From Melieria omissa (lineage: Eukaryota > Arthropoda > Insecta > Diptera > Ulidiidae), in assembly GCA_963971225.1 (NCBI GenBank), contig OZ020270.1, positions 19,763,488 to 19,827,487 of the forward strand: a stretch of 64,000 nucleotides of DNA, read 5' to 3'. Positions 30,516 through 43,008 of this stretch are shown here, one piece after another. The first letter of the stretch is position 1. The number at the start of each line of letters is the position of its first letter. The notes below the pieces were generated by a model. That model did not search any database, was not told where the DNA came from, and worked only from the letters and a program-made list of their open reading frames with translations. Position numbers and translations under genes: made by a program.

Positions 30516-32076
30516 ATAAATTTCTCTAGATAAGAGAAAAAAACACTTAATGCCTTTGTATTTTTAAGATCTCAGTTTTTAGTTAATCAAAACGCTTAAC
30601 TTTTTATCGAAATAATCGAAGTAAAACTAAAAGCACAAACAAATTAACTATTTTATTTTTTTTATCAAATATGCATATATATGCACTTTATGATACATCG
30701 GTTGCAAAGTAATAAGTTATGTTTAAGTGTCATTTTTGGATAAAACAAAATGCTATGAAACTGAAGTTAAATGTCAAATGAAAAACTTTTAATTTAACTC
30801 TTCAATTCCCAGTGTCACCTGTAGGTGACAGATGCTTAATATTTGTTTTCCTACCACATAGGTTTTTATTTTAAAATTCTAACACTTGTATAGCAAAGTC
30901 AATTAGTAGTACTTGTTTATTTAATTTTCCTACCAACACTAGCGATACGTCATTTGTAAAATTTATTCAGTTGTTTCACGCGTAATTAAAGCAGTGCGAG
31001 TTTGTGTGGTTTCTTTCAATATAAAAATGAGGGTAGTTTAAACATTTTTTATGTATTTTTTTGTCTTATCCAAACGTATCTAAGCTCTTTTATTTAAAAA
31101 GAAAATTTTCTTTTTCACTATTTTGGACATGGGAATTGAAGGGTTAAACAAAATGTGATTAAATTCAAGATACAAAATCTTGAAACTACCCAAATGTGAT
31201 TAAAATGTGTCCATTTTTATGATAAATATATTATAAACAAGTATTTATGCAATTCGGGAAAATTGTTTTATTAAAAAATTTGTTATATGAATCCCGGGAT
31301 TAAATCCCGGGATCCCGGGATTTGACTTTTCAATCCCGAAAATCCCGGGATCGCAAAATGGCCAAAAATTGCGATCCCTAGTGTGTACATACATTAGACG
31401 TGATTAAATGCACAAATTTGTAATTGCAATTCTACGGAACGTCTCATTTTCATAGGATAGACAAACAAATATTTTGGCCAAACAACTGGGGGCCTAGAGT
31501 GGGGATAAAAAGCGTAAGGATAAAATAATAAATCGCGGCAAGGAGTCATTTATGCCAAAATTAGCGAAACCTTAGACTTTAAGTGCTCATAAGGATATAC
31601 AAATATTTTCGCGCAGAAGGTCGATCGCATAATAACGTGAAACAATTTGGTTCTTATTAACACTAGAATGTTCGGATGTATCTCCTCGGAGAAGTAAACA
31701 TAAAATTTGTACACTATTTATTATGCAAGTAGAGTGAGACTCCATGATAGCCTCAAATGGTTTCTAGAAAAAGAGGAAAAAAATGGGTATGTGGTAGTGG
31801 GTGGGAGTCGCCAAAAAAAGTCGTCTCATACTGCTTGGCATAGGTACAAATGTACCCCCGTGTATTTGTATACGTTACACAGGTGCTATCAACTGGGAGT
31901 TAGGGTTGATACATTTTGATGAAGACCTTGTAATGTTCAGAAAATTATATAATTATATTTGTATTTTATATTAATTAATTTGAACCTCCTGGTGCTCATA
32001 CTAAAAACTGGTACCCATTTTTTCATGGTTCGTCCAATTTTAACACACTTTTTGCAACGAAACAAAAAAAAACAGA

Positions 32077-32355
32077 GTGAACAACTCAAAAGTTATGCAA
32101 CAAGATACTACTCGTATCGCTACAGGGAACGTTATAGGAGGCGGTAAACCGATCGAAACAAGACGTACCGTTGCTGGCTCAAGCACACAAAGTCGTGAAA
32201 GCAAGAAAGTTATTGGCACCTATAAGATTTGTTATTTTCCCGAAAAATTTAAACGCAAAACGCGCCAATCATGTTGTTCCTGTGAAGAGCCAGTATGTTC
32301 CGTTCATTCCTTGCAGTCGCCTAACCATGTAAATAATTATAATCCACAAAACTAA
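32077..32355 (+). pseudogene. piggyBac transposase C-terminal Cys-rich domain
   Basis: About 90 codons including KICYFPEKFKRKTRQSCCSC and CSVHS, the cross-brace-type zinc domain that ends piggyBac transposases and binds TIR DNA. The catalytic domain is deleted. Confidence 0.75.
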
Positions 32356-32462
32356 AACTTATTTTTGCACAAGCAAACATACACCCGCCGTTTTTTCATT
32401 TTGTTTGCAACTTAAAGGAAAAACCCCATGGAGGTACATTTGTACCTATCCGAGCAAAATAC

Positions 32463-32897
32463 TGTTACGAATACTAGGTCTAGTGGGCTGTTACGTATCA
32501 CTGGATTGTGCAATTTGAAAATGAAAAAACTTTAATTATTCCAACGCAGCCAATTCAAAACCAACAGTCACTTTATTATTCACAGTTTTACACTTTACTG
32601 TTCGTACACTTAAGTATTTGCTTAATTACTCCGTGTGGCAACTTCACTTGTCAAAACCAGACTGACTCGCTGCGCCGCATCCGGCTGCCTTTTATACCTG
32701 CCAGGCCATCGCGCAGATCGTTCCCGCACATTCCGGAGTGGACTAAAAGTTTCCATCATTGCCAGGTTATTATCGCGGCCGTCGTTGCCAGATTGGACTA
32801 AAAGTTACCATCGCGGCCGTCGTTGCCTGATTGGATTATAGCACGGCACGTAGCGGCAGGGTTGCTTTGCACAGCGACAGACTGTCTTATCGTTACA
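32463..32897 (-). repeat. Solo LTR of the young gypsy family (TSD ATAC)
   Basis: A 435-bp relative of the LTRs at 6,368-6,780 and 11,994-12,406, with scattered substitutions and small indels. It is flanked by ATAC at 32,459-32,462 and 32,898-32,901. LTR-LTR recombination has removed the interior. Confidence 0.93.
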
Positions 32898-32926
32898 ATA
32901 CGTTGAGCCGAACACTCTAGTGTTAA

Positions 32927-33288
32927 TCAACACACGTCGGGCATAGCCAGCCAAATTCAGCCAGAAACAAAAATTCAAAATTTACAATTTTCATTCGCTC
33001 ATCAACACAACAACAACAGCACATCGCCCTTCATTCGCTTCATTGAAAATAACAGTAACTTCTATGGCCGGCATCGAGCGCACGAACTTGCCCTGCACCA
33101 TTCGGCACTTACCGAAGTTACAATAACAAAAATCATCGTCGCACGAGAAATTAACAGAGACAAAAGTTCTGTTCAACCAACTCTGTTATCTTCCCTTCTG
33201 CTGCTTTCGGCCCGCACCCCAGTGCGGCCGATTCCCAAAAAGCTGGCCAAAACTCTAAAAATCAAGTAATTGATTCAAAATTTCTTAC
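32927..33288. other. Non-coding DNA, no gene seen
   Basis: A minus-strand frame at 32,991-33,176 (61 codons) has no recognisable domain. The palindromic CCGCACCCCAGTGCGG stands at about 33,213-33,228. Confidence 0.5.
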
Positions 33289-33520
33289 TCGCGGGTTTTC
33301 GGGATCGCTGATTACGAATTTAATTTTAAAAATTTGAAAATCCACCCCCTTCCACCCCTATTGGCCACCCCCTCACGTGAAGTAGCGTATATTCTAAAAC
33401 ATAATCAAGATGCATGTCAATTTATATGTTTTCGGGGTCGCTGATTACGAATTTGATCTTAAAATTTTGAAAATCCACCCCTTTCCACCAGAATTATGAA
33501 ATTCAAAATGGCGGATCCAA
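33289..33520. repeat. Two-copy repeat with TCGCTGATTACGAATTT
   Basis: A block of about 65 bases (GGGATCGCTGATTACGAATT ... AAAATCCACCCC) recurs about 140 bases later. It lies downstream of the Transib-type relic on its 3' side and may be part of that element's end. Confidence 0.65.
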
Positions 33521-33697
33521 TAAAAGGCAATACAAACAGTTTTCAAGTTTCTTCGTGTACCTTTTTTTTGTTACTATTCAATAATTACAGTCAGACTAAA
33601 TAAATATCTACACAAACATTTGTAAAATTTTCACCAAAACCTTTTATTAAATTTAAAAATTGTAGGTTATACAGCAAAATAGAGTATTTAGTTTTAA

Positions 33698-36131
33698 TTA
33701 CATAAAAAAATTTTCGTTATCAGCAAGATCGTCAGCATCTACATCTGTCTCTGTCTCAGAGGCCGAACTACGATCAGTACTTTCCAACACTTCTTCCGCA
33801 TCAATAGATGGAGACAACAGTAAATCAATTGTATCTGCTGACAAAGACTTCATCGGTTTTGCTGGCAACTTTCTGCAACTTGAAATGTATGGGTCAGAAG
33901 CTAATAAAAATCGTTTAAACACGTCCTCCATTGTTTTCTGACGATAGTTCTTTCTAGCGAAGTTCAGGCGATAGATGGGAAAAAATTTATTGCAAGCCTC
34001 TTGAGCATCTTCAAATATTTGTCCGATAGGCAAAACGGCATCTTGAATGATTTCTGGACCATGAATCAAAAGCTTATGCACTAAAGTTGGCATATAATAC
34101 CAATTATATTTGTTTACTATCATTCTAGCCAACTTTACACTATACTGCCGGAAGTTTCCTATATTTATCTCATGTCCACTTGAAATGGCTTGCAGGATGA
34201 TGTAGAAACGATATATGATGTCCTGATCGACTCCCGTTATTTTTGCCGATTGTTGATATTTTTCAAAAAAATGTCGTGCAGTATTACCATCATTCGATGT
34301 TCCAGATCCAGATTTAGGCTTGTCAACGTTTAACCCCATCTCTTTTTTAAACGCAGTTTGTATTATTTTTTTTTTGGTTTTCAACAGACTGTTTTTCTTC
34401 TGGCTTACGAGCCTGCCATTTCTCGATTTTCAATTTGTACGACAAATGTAGCAGAAACTCGAAACATCTAATCCAACAATGAAGCGATGAAATGCCAAAT
34501 TTCAAGTGTTCCGTAATAATGTCTGTTTGAAGCATTGGATCAATGTCGTTGAAATCTTTTGATGTGCGCTTACATAGATAACAACGCATAGCAGAAGTTG
34601 TATCTGTCAATGAGTTACACACTATGGTATCTATCATTGTTAAGGATAAATCATACTTGACACGCACGATTGTCCCATCAACAGTAGTTTCAAGCGTATC
34701 GAGATTTTTTATTTGATTTTCCACCTCGTCTGTTGTTTTTTTTGTCAAGTCAACTGATTCCTTTGCACATTGAATTTTGATAGGTCTACAGTATCGTGGG
34801 GATGATGGTCTCGGATTTTTCCAGACTACTGTAGATTTCATTGTAGTAGTGTATGTGTAGAAGTTGCAATGGTACAAGAGAGGTAAAAAAAATATGTTCG
34901 TCACTGTCGTTTTCATCATCAAGCTTGTGCTTGTATTCATTATGGCCCGAGCTGCCATCGCAGCCCCACTTAACAATTAAGATTAAATTTTCAAGTTGCT
35001 TTTCAGATAAAATTTTTATAACTTCCATGTTAAGTAAGATAATGCGATCACTTGTATGATTAAGTATAGACTGCAATGTAACTGCTGCTTCATTTTCAGT
35101 GAATGACATACCTGTTGCAGGATAACACTGTAACTTTGCTTTTTGGACCTTTTTATATGCTGGAAACATCCGTGATTTTTTTCCATATGAGCATTTCGCA
35201 GCAGCTGATATTTACTCTGTGATAATCCAAGTTCTACATACAATGATAAAGCCTCGTTTTCAGTGAAAGGTACATTATTATTTGTAGACTCCAACGATTT
35301 CCTGTATCTTGCAGCTTTTGTAGGACTTCCTTCGGAAATATCACGTACCACTTTTGCAAAATCAATGTTACCTTCCGAACGCAGTTTACTAGTTGCCGAG
35401 TACAAAAGAGCTTCTGTTGACACCTTTGCTCGTAATTCTTCTGTTTTTCTGCGTTTACTTCTTTCTGAAGATTCGGAGAAACTAAGTTCTCGACGACCTG
35501 TTTTTGAATTTTTTTCGTCATTTTGCGTCTCTCTTGGCTCTGTATTAGTTTTTTTCTTTGGCTACTTTTTTTGAGCTCAATATTTTTTTGTAACCAATCA
35601 TTGTTTTTTTTCAAAAATCTATCTTCTACTCTTTTGCTGCAATCCCATCTTTGTATCATTTTATTCACTGTATCACATATTTGGCTTTTTTCTTTATCTG
35701 ATAACGTATAACGGGAATTCTCACTTTTCGATAAAAGGGTTTCTACTTTTGCAAAAATGTCGTGTTTGTCACTTTTTAAAATGTTTTTAATTTCATGAAA
35801 TAATTTGAGCCTCGTCAAATCTCCTTCCATCGTATTACTGGCACCTAAAAAATAAATAAATATTTATTTATATTATTTATTTATAGGTAGCAAGTGGTAG
35901 CAGCTGCATCTTGTTTTATTCAGTAACTATTACTTTTTTGAGTAACCTCTAATAGGTTTCAAAGCAGCATATGTCGGCGTTGTATTACTATACAGTTTGA
36001 AAACTCTAATTTTATAAAAAAAATTGCAAAAAATGTATCTACGTATTGCTGCAGCTAAACATTTTGTGTCGAGGTATTGATATGTACTAAAGATTTCTCG
36101 TAATTTACTAACCTTCCGAAGATGATTCCAT
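33698..36131 (-). pseudogene. Transib/RAG1-type transposase relic, near full length
   Basis: Exon 1 (36,131-36,113; MESSSEG) is joined by a GT-AG intron to exon 2 (from 35,844). Later parts lie in several frames (35,844-35,234, 35,423-35,016, 35,169-34,786, 34,976-34,370, 34,384-33,698), so indels have broken it. RAG1-like landmarks are kept: aspartate in VKWGCDGSSG, aspartate in SLTMIDTIVCN, zinc cysteines in CYLCKR, GTSNDGNTARHFF, the histidine pair in VHKLLIHGPEII, and a glutamate in EACNK. The C-terminus is acidic. This is a DDE recombinase of the family from which RAG1 is thought to derive. Element ends were not located. Confidence 0.85.
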
Positions 36132-36139
36132 TTGGTTTT

Positions 36140-37565
36140 GTTCAATTTACTTGTTCAATTTAGTTTTACTTTTGTACAACTTTCACTATTCATCGACAGT
36201 AATACGATGCTCAAACGAAGGCCACGTTGCGACTGAAAATACAGAGGATACTTAGGGTATAGGACGTTGCTATGAACAGTTTTCACTTCTCAAGGGATTA
36301 CTGTAGCCAACCCAAAGACAAAAAACTCTATCTAGAAACTTTTTTTTTCGACTTCAGATTGCTTCGCTGGTCGACATGCGCATTCTGTATACTGTTTATT
36401 CTGTGGTTCTATGTATCATGCCAGCACACACAGACCCACTGTTGCCAGGTTGGGCGATTTATCGCCAATTAGGCGATTATTTTACAGGAATTGCGCTTTT
36501 AATTTTTAAAAAGCGCTAGGTTCTTTTTGGGGGATTTTTATTTAGCTTACACATAATATCATAATTTATAACTTCTGACGGTGCAATTATGAATTTCGTT
36601 TTACTTCAACTTGAACACCCTATTGTATTCCTGGCCAACACAATGGCGTAAGGGGATAGAAGTTAAAGAAATGCGGTGTTTTGAGGAGATTTTAAGGACC
36701 GATGAATTTGATTTGATTTAAAAAAGATAATAGTGGGCGGTTACTAAAGGAACACCAGTTACTAGTGCTCAAACATTATGTTGTTTAAGCGATAAAAGTT
36801 TGGGAAGTGAAAATTTGAAAAAAAAACTAAGCAACACTGCACAAACTGTGTACGTGAATTGCAAAAAACGCACCAAAATCTACTCACTCTCCCAGTTTCC
36901 TATCACTTTATCACTCAAGTCTTGCACGGATAGTGTTACTAACATAGTAGGGATGTAAATCCAATGTTTTGCCACAGATAACTCATCAAGTAGATGTCCA
37001 TTTTCATACGATGAAAACGGCACTAAAATTTCAAGCTCTGAACAAAAGTAAATCTGCTTAGCCCATTCGAGACCGATTGCACACCGTGTGTGCAATGGAT
37101 TTCCGAGGCTATAAGACAGCCTGCACACCGTGTGTGCAATAACAGCAATGTGTAATTATCAGTTAGTCCAGTTTTTCTGGAACTAATGAAATCTGTAAAG
37201 TACAGGAAAACAAAATTTGGCATTGGTTTTACTATGTACGAAAAAATTTAAAAATTATCTGAAGCCTTTCCAAAACCTGAAGCCAAAGAAAAAAAATTTC
37301 GTTCCTGGGGACCGTGTTCGAAAAAAATCGTCGTCTCGAATGGGTTAACACGGTGATTACGTCCCTGAAAAACGACTTGTTAAGCGAAACAAGGGACCAG
37401 TACAAAAAGGGTGACTACGTTCCAAGATTTTTAAAAATACTTAAATTTTTTGTGTTTTTCATAAGATTTTTTACTGAAAATAAATTAACAAAAACACAAA
37501 ATAAAATTACTTCTCTCCAATCAGAAAGATACAGGAAAACAGAATGAACTACTGATTTGGTTCCA
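36140..37565. other. Non-coding DNA, no gene seen
   Basis: Short frames only. Two copies of the near-palindrome TTGCACACCGTGTGTGCAA-type sequence lie about 42 bp apart at 37,077-37,140. Confidence 0.5.
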
Positions 37566-37980
37566 TATATCGAGCCCTTCCCGCGTTTTTATCGTATGAG
37601 CCAAAAACCAAATTTTACAGGAGACGTTTTTTTTTGTTTTCTCTGCATTGGCGCAACAAAGCTGCATGATTTTTGGCATACACACTTTATTTAGGATTAC
37701 ACACTTGGAATAGGTTATTTTAGTAACTTCAGCAAAGCGCAACGGTGTTATTTTGGACATACGATAATTTGTGCGGGCACTATTATGAGTGATTCAAATA
37801 TTGCAGTGGCACATACGATAAACTCGTTTCTAAGTAAAAAAAAGAATGTTTTCCTTGGTATAATGTATATTCATTTTTAAATACAAAATAATGTTACTTT
37901 CAGATTGACATAGTGTAATTCATAGTGATATAGTGTAGTTTTATATAAAAAATAAAAAAAATTTCAGAAAAAATTAAATA

Positions 37981-38722
37981 CAGTGGACGTCCAATATAAA
38001 GAATCTTATCGAAATTTAGAATCGATCGAATTTTTTTTTTGTTTTAAACCATCCTTCTTAAAGAAATAAATCTCACATATTAAGTTTTTAACCTTCTGCC
38101 TGTCCCTTGGGGTCTATTTGACCCCAGGCGAAATTAAACAAAAACGGTTGAGCGGCTTTGTGTACTCGTGTACTTGTGTTATTTAGTGTTAATCATGCTT
38201 ACAGCCCAATAACAAATCAAGAAAAACACTATTCGCTTTTCTTTTGTGATTTATGTGTAAGTTTTCTTCATGTTTTGCCAGTAAATTATATAACACTTTG
38301 ATTGGGGTCATCTTGACACCAAAGGACAGCGAAAGCAATTTTGAGCAAAGGACAGGCCGAAGGTTAAAATATATCATGTTTTATTCCAGCATTTTCAAAA
38401 TACAAAATGGCTATGTATGTACAGTGAAAAGTCTTCGATGCGGATTGCTTCTTTACCGCAAGTAAACTTTTCTGTATGGACATTTTTCTTGATTGATTAT
38501 TGAAATTTTAATTTTTAAAAGAAAACGCCGACCGAACGCAAAACAAATCCTGTGACAATGATCAACAATGCATACAAACAGAACTTGAAAATATTGGTAA
38601 CTTGACGTAAATTTGAAAGTTTTAACGTAACAAAAACAATTGAGGTACCGTTCACATGACGAAACCAAACATTAAATCCATAATTCGTTAAATGGAAAGT
38701 TCGTTATACTGGATGTCCACTG
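37981..38722. mobile_element. Pogo/Tigger-like MITE (TA TSD), nested
   Basis: The ends CAGTGGACGTCCAATATAA and CAGTGGACATCCAGTATAA (inverted) are flanked by TA (37,979-37,980 and 38,723-38,724). These are typical Tigger-type TIRs. 742 bp, non-coding. Confidence 0.88.
38092..38363. mobile_element. piggyBac-like MITE (TTAA), nested at third level
   Basis: The ends CCTTCTGCCTGTCC and CCTTCGGCCTGTCC (inverted) are each flanked by TTAA (38,088-38,091 and 38,364-38,367). 272 bp, non-coding. Confidence 0.85.
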
Positions 38723-39456
38723 TACTGTATTCGTCATCTGTTTTGACTAGCACATCTTTTATCATTCCATCAAATTTTAAATCTAAATATTCGTGAACCA
38801 ACTCGGCTGTTCGCCTGATTTTCAACTCTTTTTGGCAAATTCTTATTTCTCCTTCCCCGCTTTCCTACACAAATTTCTGGCTCTTCATTACAACTTGTAT
38901 CGCTGTCACTATAAGGGGCCAGCGTTGATAATGCCTTGCGGTTTGGGCACTGAAACAGACAATTTTTGTTAGAACTTTTATTTCTTTTTTTCTTTACTAT
39001 TTTTTATTATCAAAGCATTTACTTAATTATTATTTTTTATTTTATCATCAAATTAATGAACCCCAATTTACTCAATACGTAACTATGAACATGAAAAAAA
39101 ACCTTTTCCTGCAAATAGGCCATTGTTCACCTTCAGCAATTATATTATTAACAATATTCACTTTTCACTATTTAAATATTTTCAATTTCACACTTTTGCA
39201 ATAAAGTTAAAAATTTACTTTTGGCAACTAGAGCAATTTTATCGTAACACATAGCTAGTCGCGGGCACAAAAAATGAAGGAAAAATGTGAAGTGGACATA
39301 CGATAAAATTGTTTTTTCTCTAACTTCGTAACGGTTCATCGTAGAGAAGTGAGCTTTTAGGTACTGATGGCTAGTTTATAATGCTATTGTTTTCGGTAAA
39401 AAAAATAATTTCGGTAAAAATGGCTCATACGATAAAATCGCGGGAAGGGCTCGATA

Positions 39457-39998
39457 TCTTCGGTCAAAAGCAGTAACCGCCGTCGAAAAGTCGAAAATTG
39501 CTGTTTCGAGCAATCTCGTTTTAAAGTTTTAGCGCGTAGTGTGTTCGTTATGGAAATGTGAATAAGTTTATATAACTTTTTTTATTTTAAAGTTACAAAC
39601 TCCCCGATTTTACACAAACGTAGAGCACAGTCAAGGAAACGTGGTGGCATCCATAACTCAATTTCTTCTTAGGTCGACTTAAGCGGTTATTGCTTTTGAC
39701 CACAGATATATATCCATTTGAAATGTTATTTTAAATCGGCATTTACAAAATGTAATTTTATTATATGCAAATTTTCCAAAAATGCCATGCCAATACTCTT
39801 ATAAATCTACCAAATCATAAAGAATGTCCCCAATCTACCAAAATGAAAAATTCAAAAAGTGAGGGAAAGTTGAGTATTGAAGGTACAAGGTTCTTCATTC
39901 TTCTATTGGTATCACTGATTTGCTTACATTACATCAAAAGTAGCTGGCATCATTTGAAAAAAAGCGATTGAAAAGAAGCAAGCGTTGGATAGCAGTGT
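39457..39998. other. Non-coding DNA, no gene seen
   Basis: AT-rich with short frames only. Confidence 0.5.
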
Positions 39999-40006
39999 GT
40001 ATAAGT

Positions 40007-41293
40007 CAGAGATCTGCATGCGGTCATATTTTAATCGGTCGGTATGTATTCGCGTAAAATGCGGTGCGATATGTGCCACTGCTCAAAAAAACGGATATCA
40101 ATATGTATTCCCACCGCAAGCGAAGCATTCATTCCGAATACTAGTAATCCGAACGATCGAATCATCAGCTTGCAATACTAAACGAACGCAAACTATCGCA
40201 TCTTCATTTCACTTCGGCTATGCCGTGCTGTCGATGATCCAAACGAACTATGCACTTCGGAATGCGGTGGTGCGAATGATTTAAACGAAGACGGCAATGA
40301 TCGGTAATGATCCAAACGAAAGATGGAAATATTCGTTTGAGTCATTCGCACCACCGCATTCCGAAGCGATATGAGAATGCGGTGGTGCGAGTGATCCAAA
40401 GGAAAGATGGGAACACCGCATACCACTGCATTTTCATTTCGCTTCGCCCTTGTTCTTTGACTCTTATTGTGATTAAGCATTTGTAGAAAAGAAAAGAAAT
40501 GACAGGCATTTTTTAGGATATACCCAATTTTGTTTATTTTTTCTAATAAATGTATACATACTCAAATAATAAATTTAATATAATAGCTTTAAACATGAAA
40601 TGAAAAAATGTCCTTTAGCGAACGAAGTAATATTTAATTCATAATACGTGTAATAGATTATAATAATTAATAATAATTTGTAATGTTAAAAATTTTTAGA
40701 GTACGAATGGTCGAAAAGTCGATGGCTTTGCCCGTTGTCATAGAGTATTTCATTGATGTGGGTCCAATTACCGACAATTGATTCAATCATCATATATTTG
40801 GAGTTCCCTCGTGTTTTTAAAGTATTTAACCATTTTTATTTTGCATGATTCTATAACTTTAAGACTTCAACTTGCTTAAAAAATAGTAGCAGTTGAGCTG
40901 GCAAAATCCATGCCGCAAACATTTCTTCCAAATACGTATACCCGCTTCATACGCTTCGCGAATTGTGAATTATGTATACTTGTATTTATTGCTTGCGCTC
41001 ACTGCAAACAACGCATACTGCATAATGATTGAATTTGGGATACTTATGATTTGCGGTGCTTATGAGCAGTAGGTAGTAAAAAGAATGAGTATCAATGCGG
41101 TGGTGACCAAAATTGCGCGACGCGAATTGTGCAAAATGCATACGATTACGAAGTGGTCGTGTAAGCAATACGCGAAACGAATCGATGATCGCAAACGTTG
41201 ATCGTTATGCGGTGCTTATGAGTAGCAGGTAGTAAAAAAAATAAGTATTAATGCGGTGGTATCCAAAGTTGCGGTACTCATTGCTGATCTCTG
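40007..41293. mobile_element. Non-autonomous hAT element (TSD GTATAAGT)
   Basis: The ends CAGAGATCTGCA and CAGAGATCAGCA (inverted) are flanked by the perfect 8-bp TSD GTATAAGT (39,999-40,006 and 41,294-41,301). Inside, ATGCGGTGGTGCGA motifs recur in both orientations, forming a large hairpin at 40,258-40,365. 1,287 bp without transposase. Confidence 0.9.
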
Positions 41294-41634
41294 GTATAAG
41301 TGAGAGCGCTATATTATTTATATATCTGTGGCATTTTGACAAAACAACTTATGTCGAAATAGCGCAAATTTCCAGTTTTTTAATCATAAAGAAACGCATT
41401 CAAGACGCTTCTTCGCTTCGACGCTTCGGTTTGTTTCTATGACATTTAGTTACAGAGATATGACGTGTATAATTTCAACTTTTCTCGAGTTTTGTATGAG
41501 ATTTGCTCTGCACCTTATAAGTATTTTCGCTCTCCTGAACATTTTGAAAATTAGACTTAGGTTGTTTTGTCAAAATGTCACAGATATGTATATATTTCTG
41601 TGGACTTTTGACAAAAGCACTTAAGTCGACTTAA

Positions 41635-42372
41635 GGGAAGGCTCCCCTGGATTTGGACCGAAAAATGGTTTTTTTTTTTTTGCATAAAACGAAGGCTACA
41701 TATATGTAGAATATGTGTGTAAAAGGATTTTTTGATACGACGCGTATTTTCATGGGAGAACACACCTGTCTCACGCGCGCTACGGGACGCTCCACTGCTC
41801 TAATTTGCTTCAAACGCGTTTATCTCGAAACCATTTTTTCCAATCTAACTGAAATCACCGGACTTGATCTAATGATCCGATTTTCTTCATCTAAAAACTG
41901 CTCGAATGTATTTGATTTTCTGTATGCCTTGAACCTACAATTTGCATAAATAGTTATTTATTTTTAATTTTTAAATGTGGTTGAAATTAAAAAAAGGTGC
42001 AAAAAATTTAACTTTTTTCTTCAAATATTCAAATATTCATTGTGCAAGAATTTTTCGTTTCAATTTTTTGAGTCTGGTTCAATGCACAGACAATTTTGTT
42101 ATCTTTAAGTAATGACAATGCTTTTTGATTTCAGTCCACTACAAGAGGCTGCAGGATTACAGTTCTCGAGCGATGTTTGGCGCGCAGAGGCCTACGGAAA
42201 TCGCCATTTTGTAGCCGCCATTTTGAATTTCATCAAGTTTTTTAACTTTTTAAACTCCTAAATAATAGACGAATTTAATAGTCAAAACCGGAAGTTTGTA
42301 CGCCTTTTCATTATCCCACAAAAAAATTACAAACTTTGCCTTATTTTTGCCCAAATCCAGGGGAGCCTTCCC
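41635..42372. mobile_element. piggyBac-type MITE (TTAA, 22-bp TIRs)
   Basis: Perfect 22-bp TIRs starting GGGAAGGCTCCCCTGGATTT are flanked by TTAA (41,631-41,634 and 42,373-42,376). 738 bp, non-coding. Confidence 0.9.
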
Positions 42373-43008
42373 TTAAGTCAAATTCGACATATTTTTATCA
42401 TATAGATACATTTTTCAGACGCGTTTTTTGTCTAATCGGCGTATCTGTATCATAATTAGTTTAGGAGATACGACACAAATCATTTCAACCTAACTCGATT
42501 TTCTTTTAGATTAATTTTGACAAAACAACTTAGCTCACTTAAGTGAAACTGAGACCAACATTTTTCATTAAAAGCTGTAGCTTATGACAAAACAACATAT
42601 GTCGACGTAGCATTTTGAATTTTGAATAATTTTATTTTAGCAAAAACAGCTATGTCGACATAAGTGTTTTTGTCAATTTCAATTTTTGAAATCTGACACT
42701 CTTATGTGACATAGATTGTTTAGTGGATTATTACTCCATGAGCTTTCGGCACAGTAACACGTTTAAGTCAACATAAGTGGATTTTTCAAAACGTGAAGTC
42801 AAAAATATTCTCTACTTATATTGACTTAAGTTCTTTTTGTAAATTTTTTTTTTTAAGAAAAAACAAAACTTAAGTGGTTTCATGTGGGAAGCCAACTTAA
42901 CAAAATCAATGGGGCGGCGGGTGATGGTCGCTTTGGCGAAAAAACAAGAAAGGCAAACTAGGAATTTACAAGCACATAATAAAGAATCAAATATGATGTC
43001 AGGACGGT

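Larger units (their letters stand above)
30222..31380 (+). mobile_element. hAT transposon relic (TSD GTGTGTAC)
   Basis: The ends TAGGCATCGCAAT and TAGGGATCGCAAT (inverted) are flanked by a perfect 8-bp TSD GTGTGTAC (30,214-30,221 and 31,381-31,388). Both ends are rich in ATCCCGGGAT palindromes. A transposase remnant lies inside. Length 1,159 bp, internally deleted. Confidence 0.92.
31661..32922 (+). mobile_element. piggyBac-like element relic (TTAA target)
   Basis: The ends CACTAGAATGTTCGG and CACTAGAGTGTTCGG (inverted) are each flanked by TTAA (31,657-31,660 and 32,923-32,926). It contains a piggyBac C-terminal domain remnant and is interrupted by a solo LTR. Confidence 0.88.
37570..39454. 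mobile_element. DNA element with 36-bp TIRs, TA-type target
   Basis: The inverted ends TCGAGCCCTTCCCGCG... followed by TTTATCGTATGAGCC match with one difference. TA (or ATAT) flanks both ends. CATACGATAA motifs recur near both ends. A minus-strand stretch at about 38,760-38,960 is open (LSTLAPYSDSDTSCNEEPEI) but unrecognised. It hosts the next element. Confidence 0.8.

Noticed and set aside
32991..33176. 61-codon minus-strand frame as a small host gene
   Set aside because: No homology recognised and no supporting signals; it lies between TE relics.
33180..36250. Transib ends for the relic at 33.7-36.1 kb
   Set aside because: CACGTTG-CGAC near 36,220 and CCCCAGTGCGG near 33,220 look partly similar to ends, but they do not pair and have no matching TSD.
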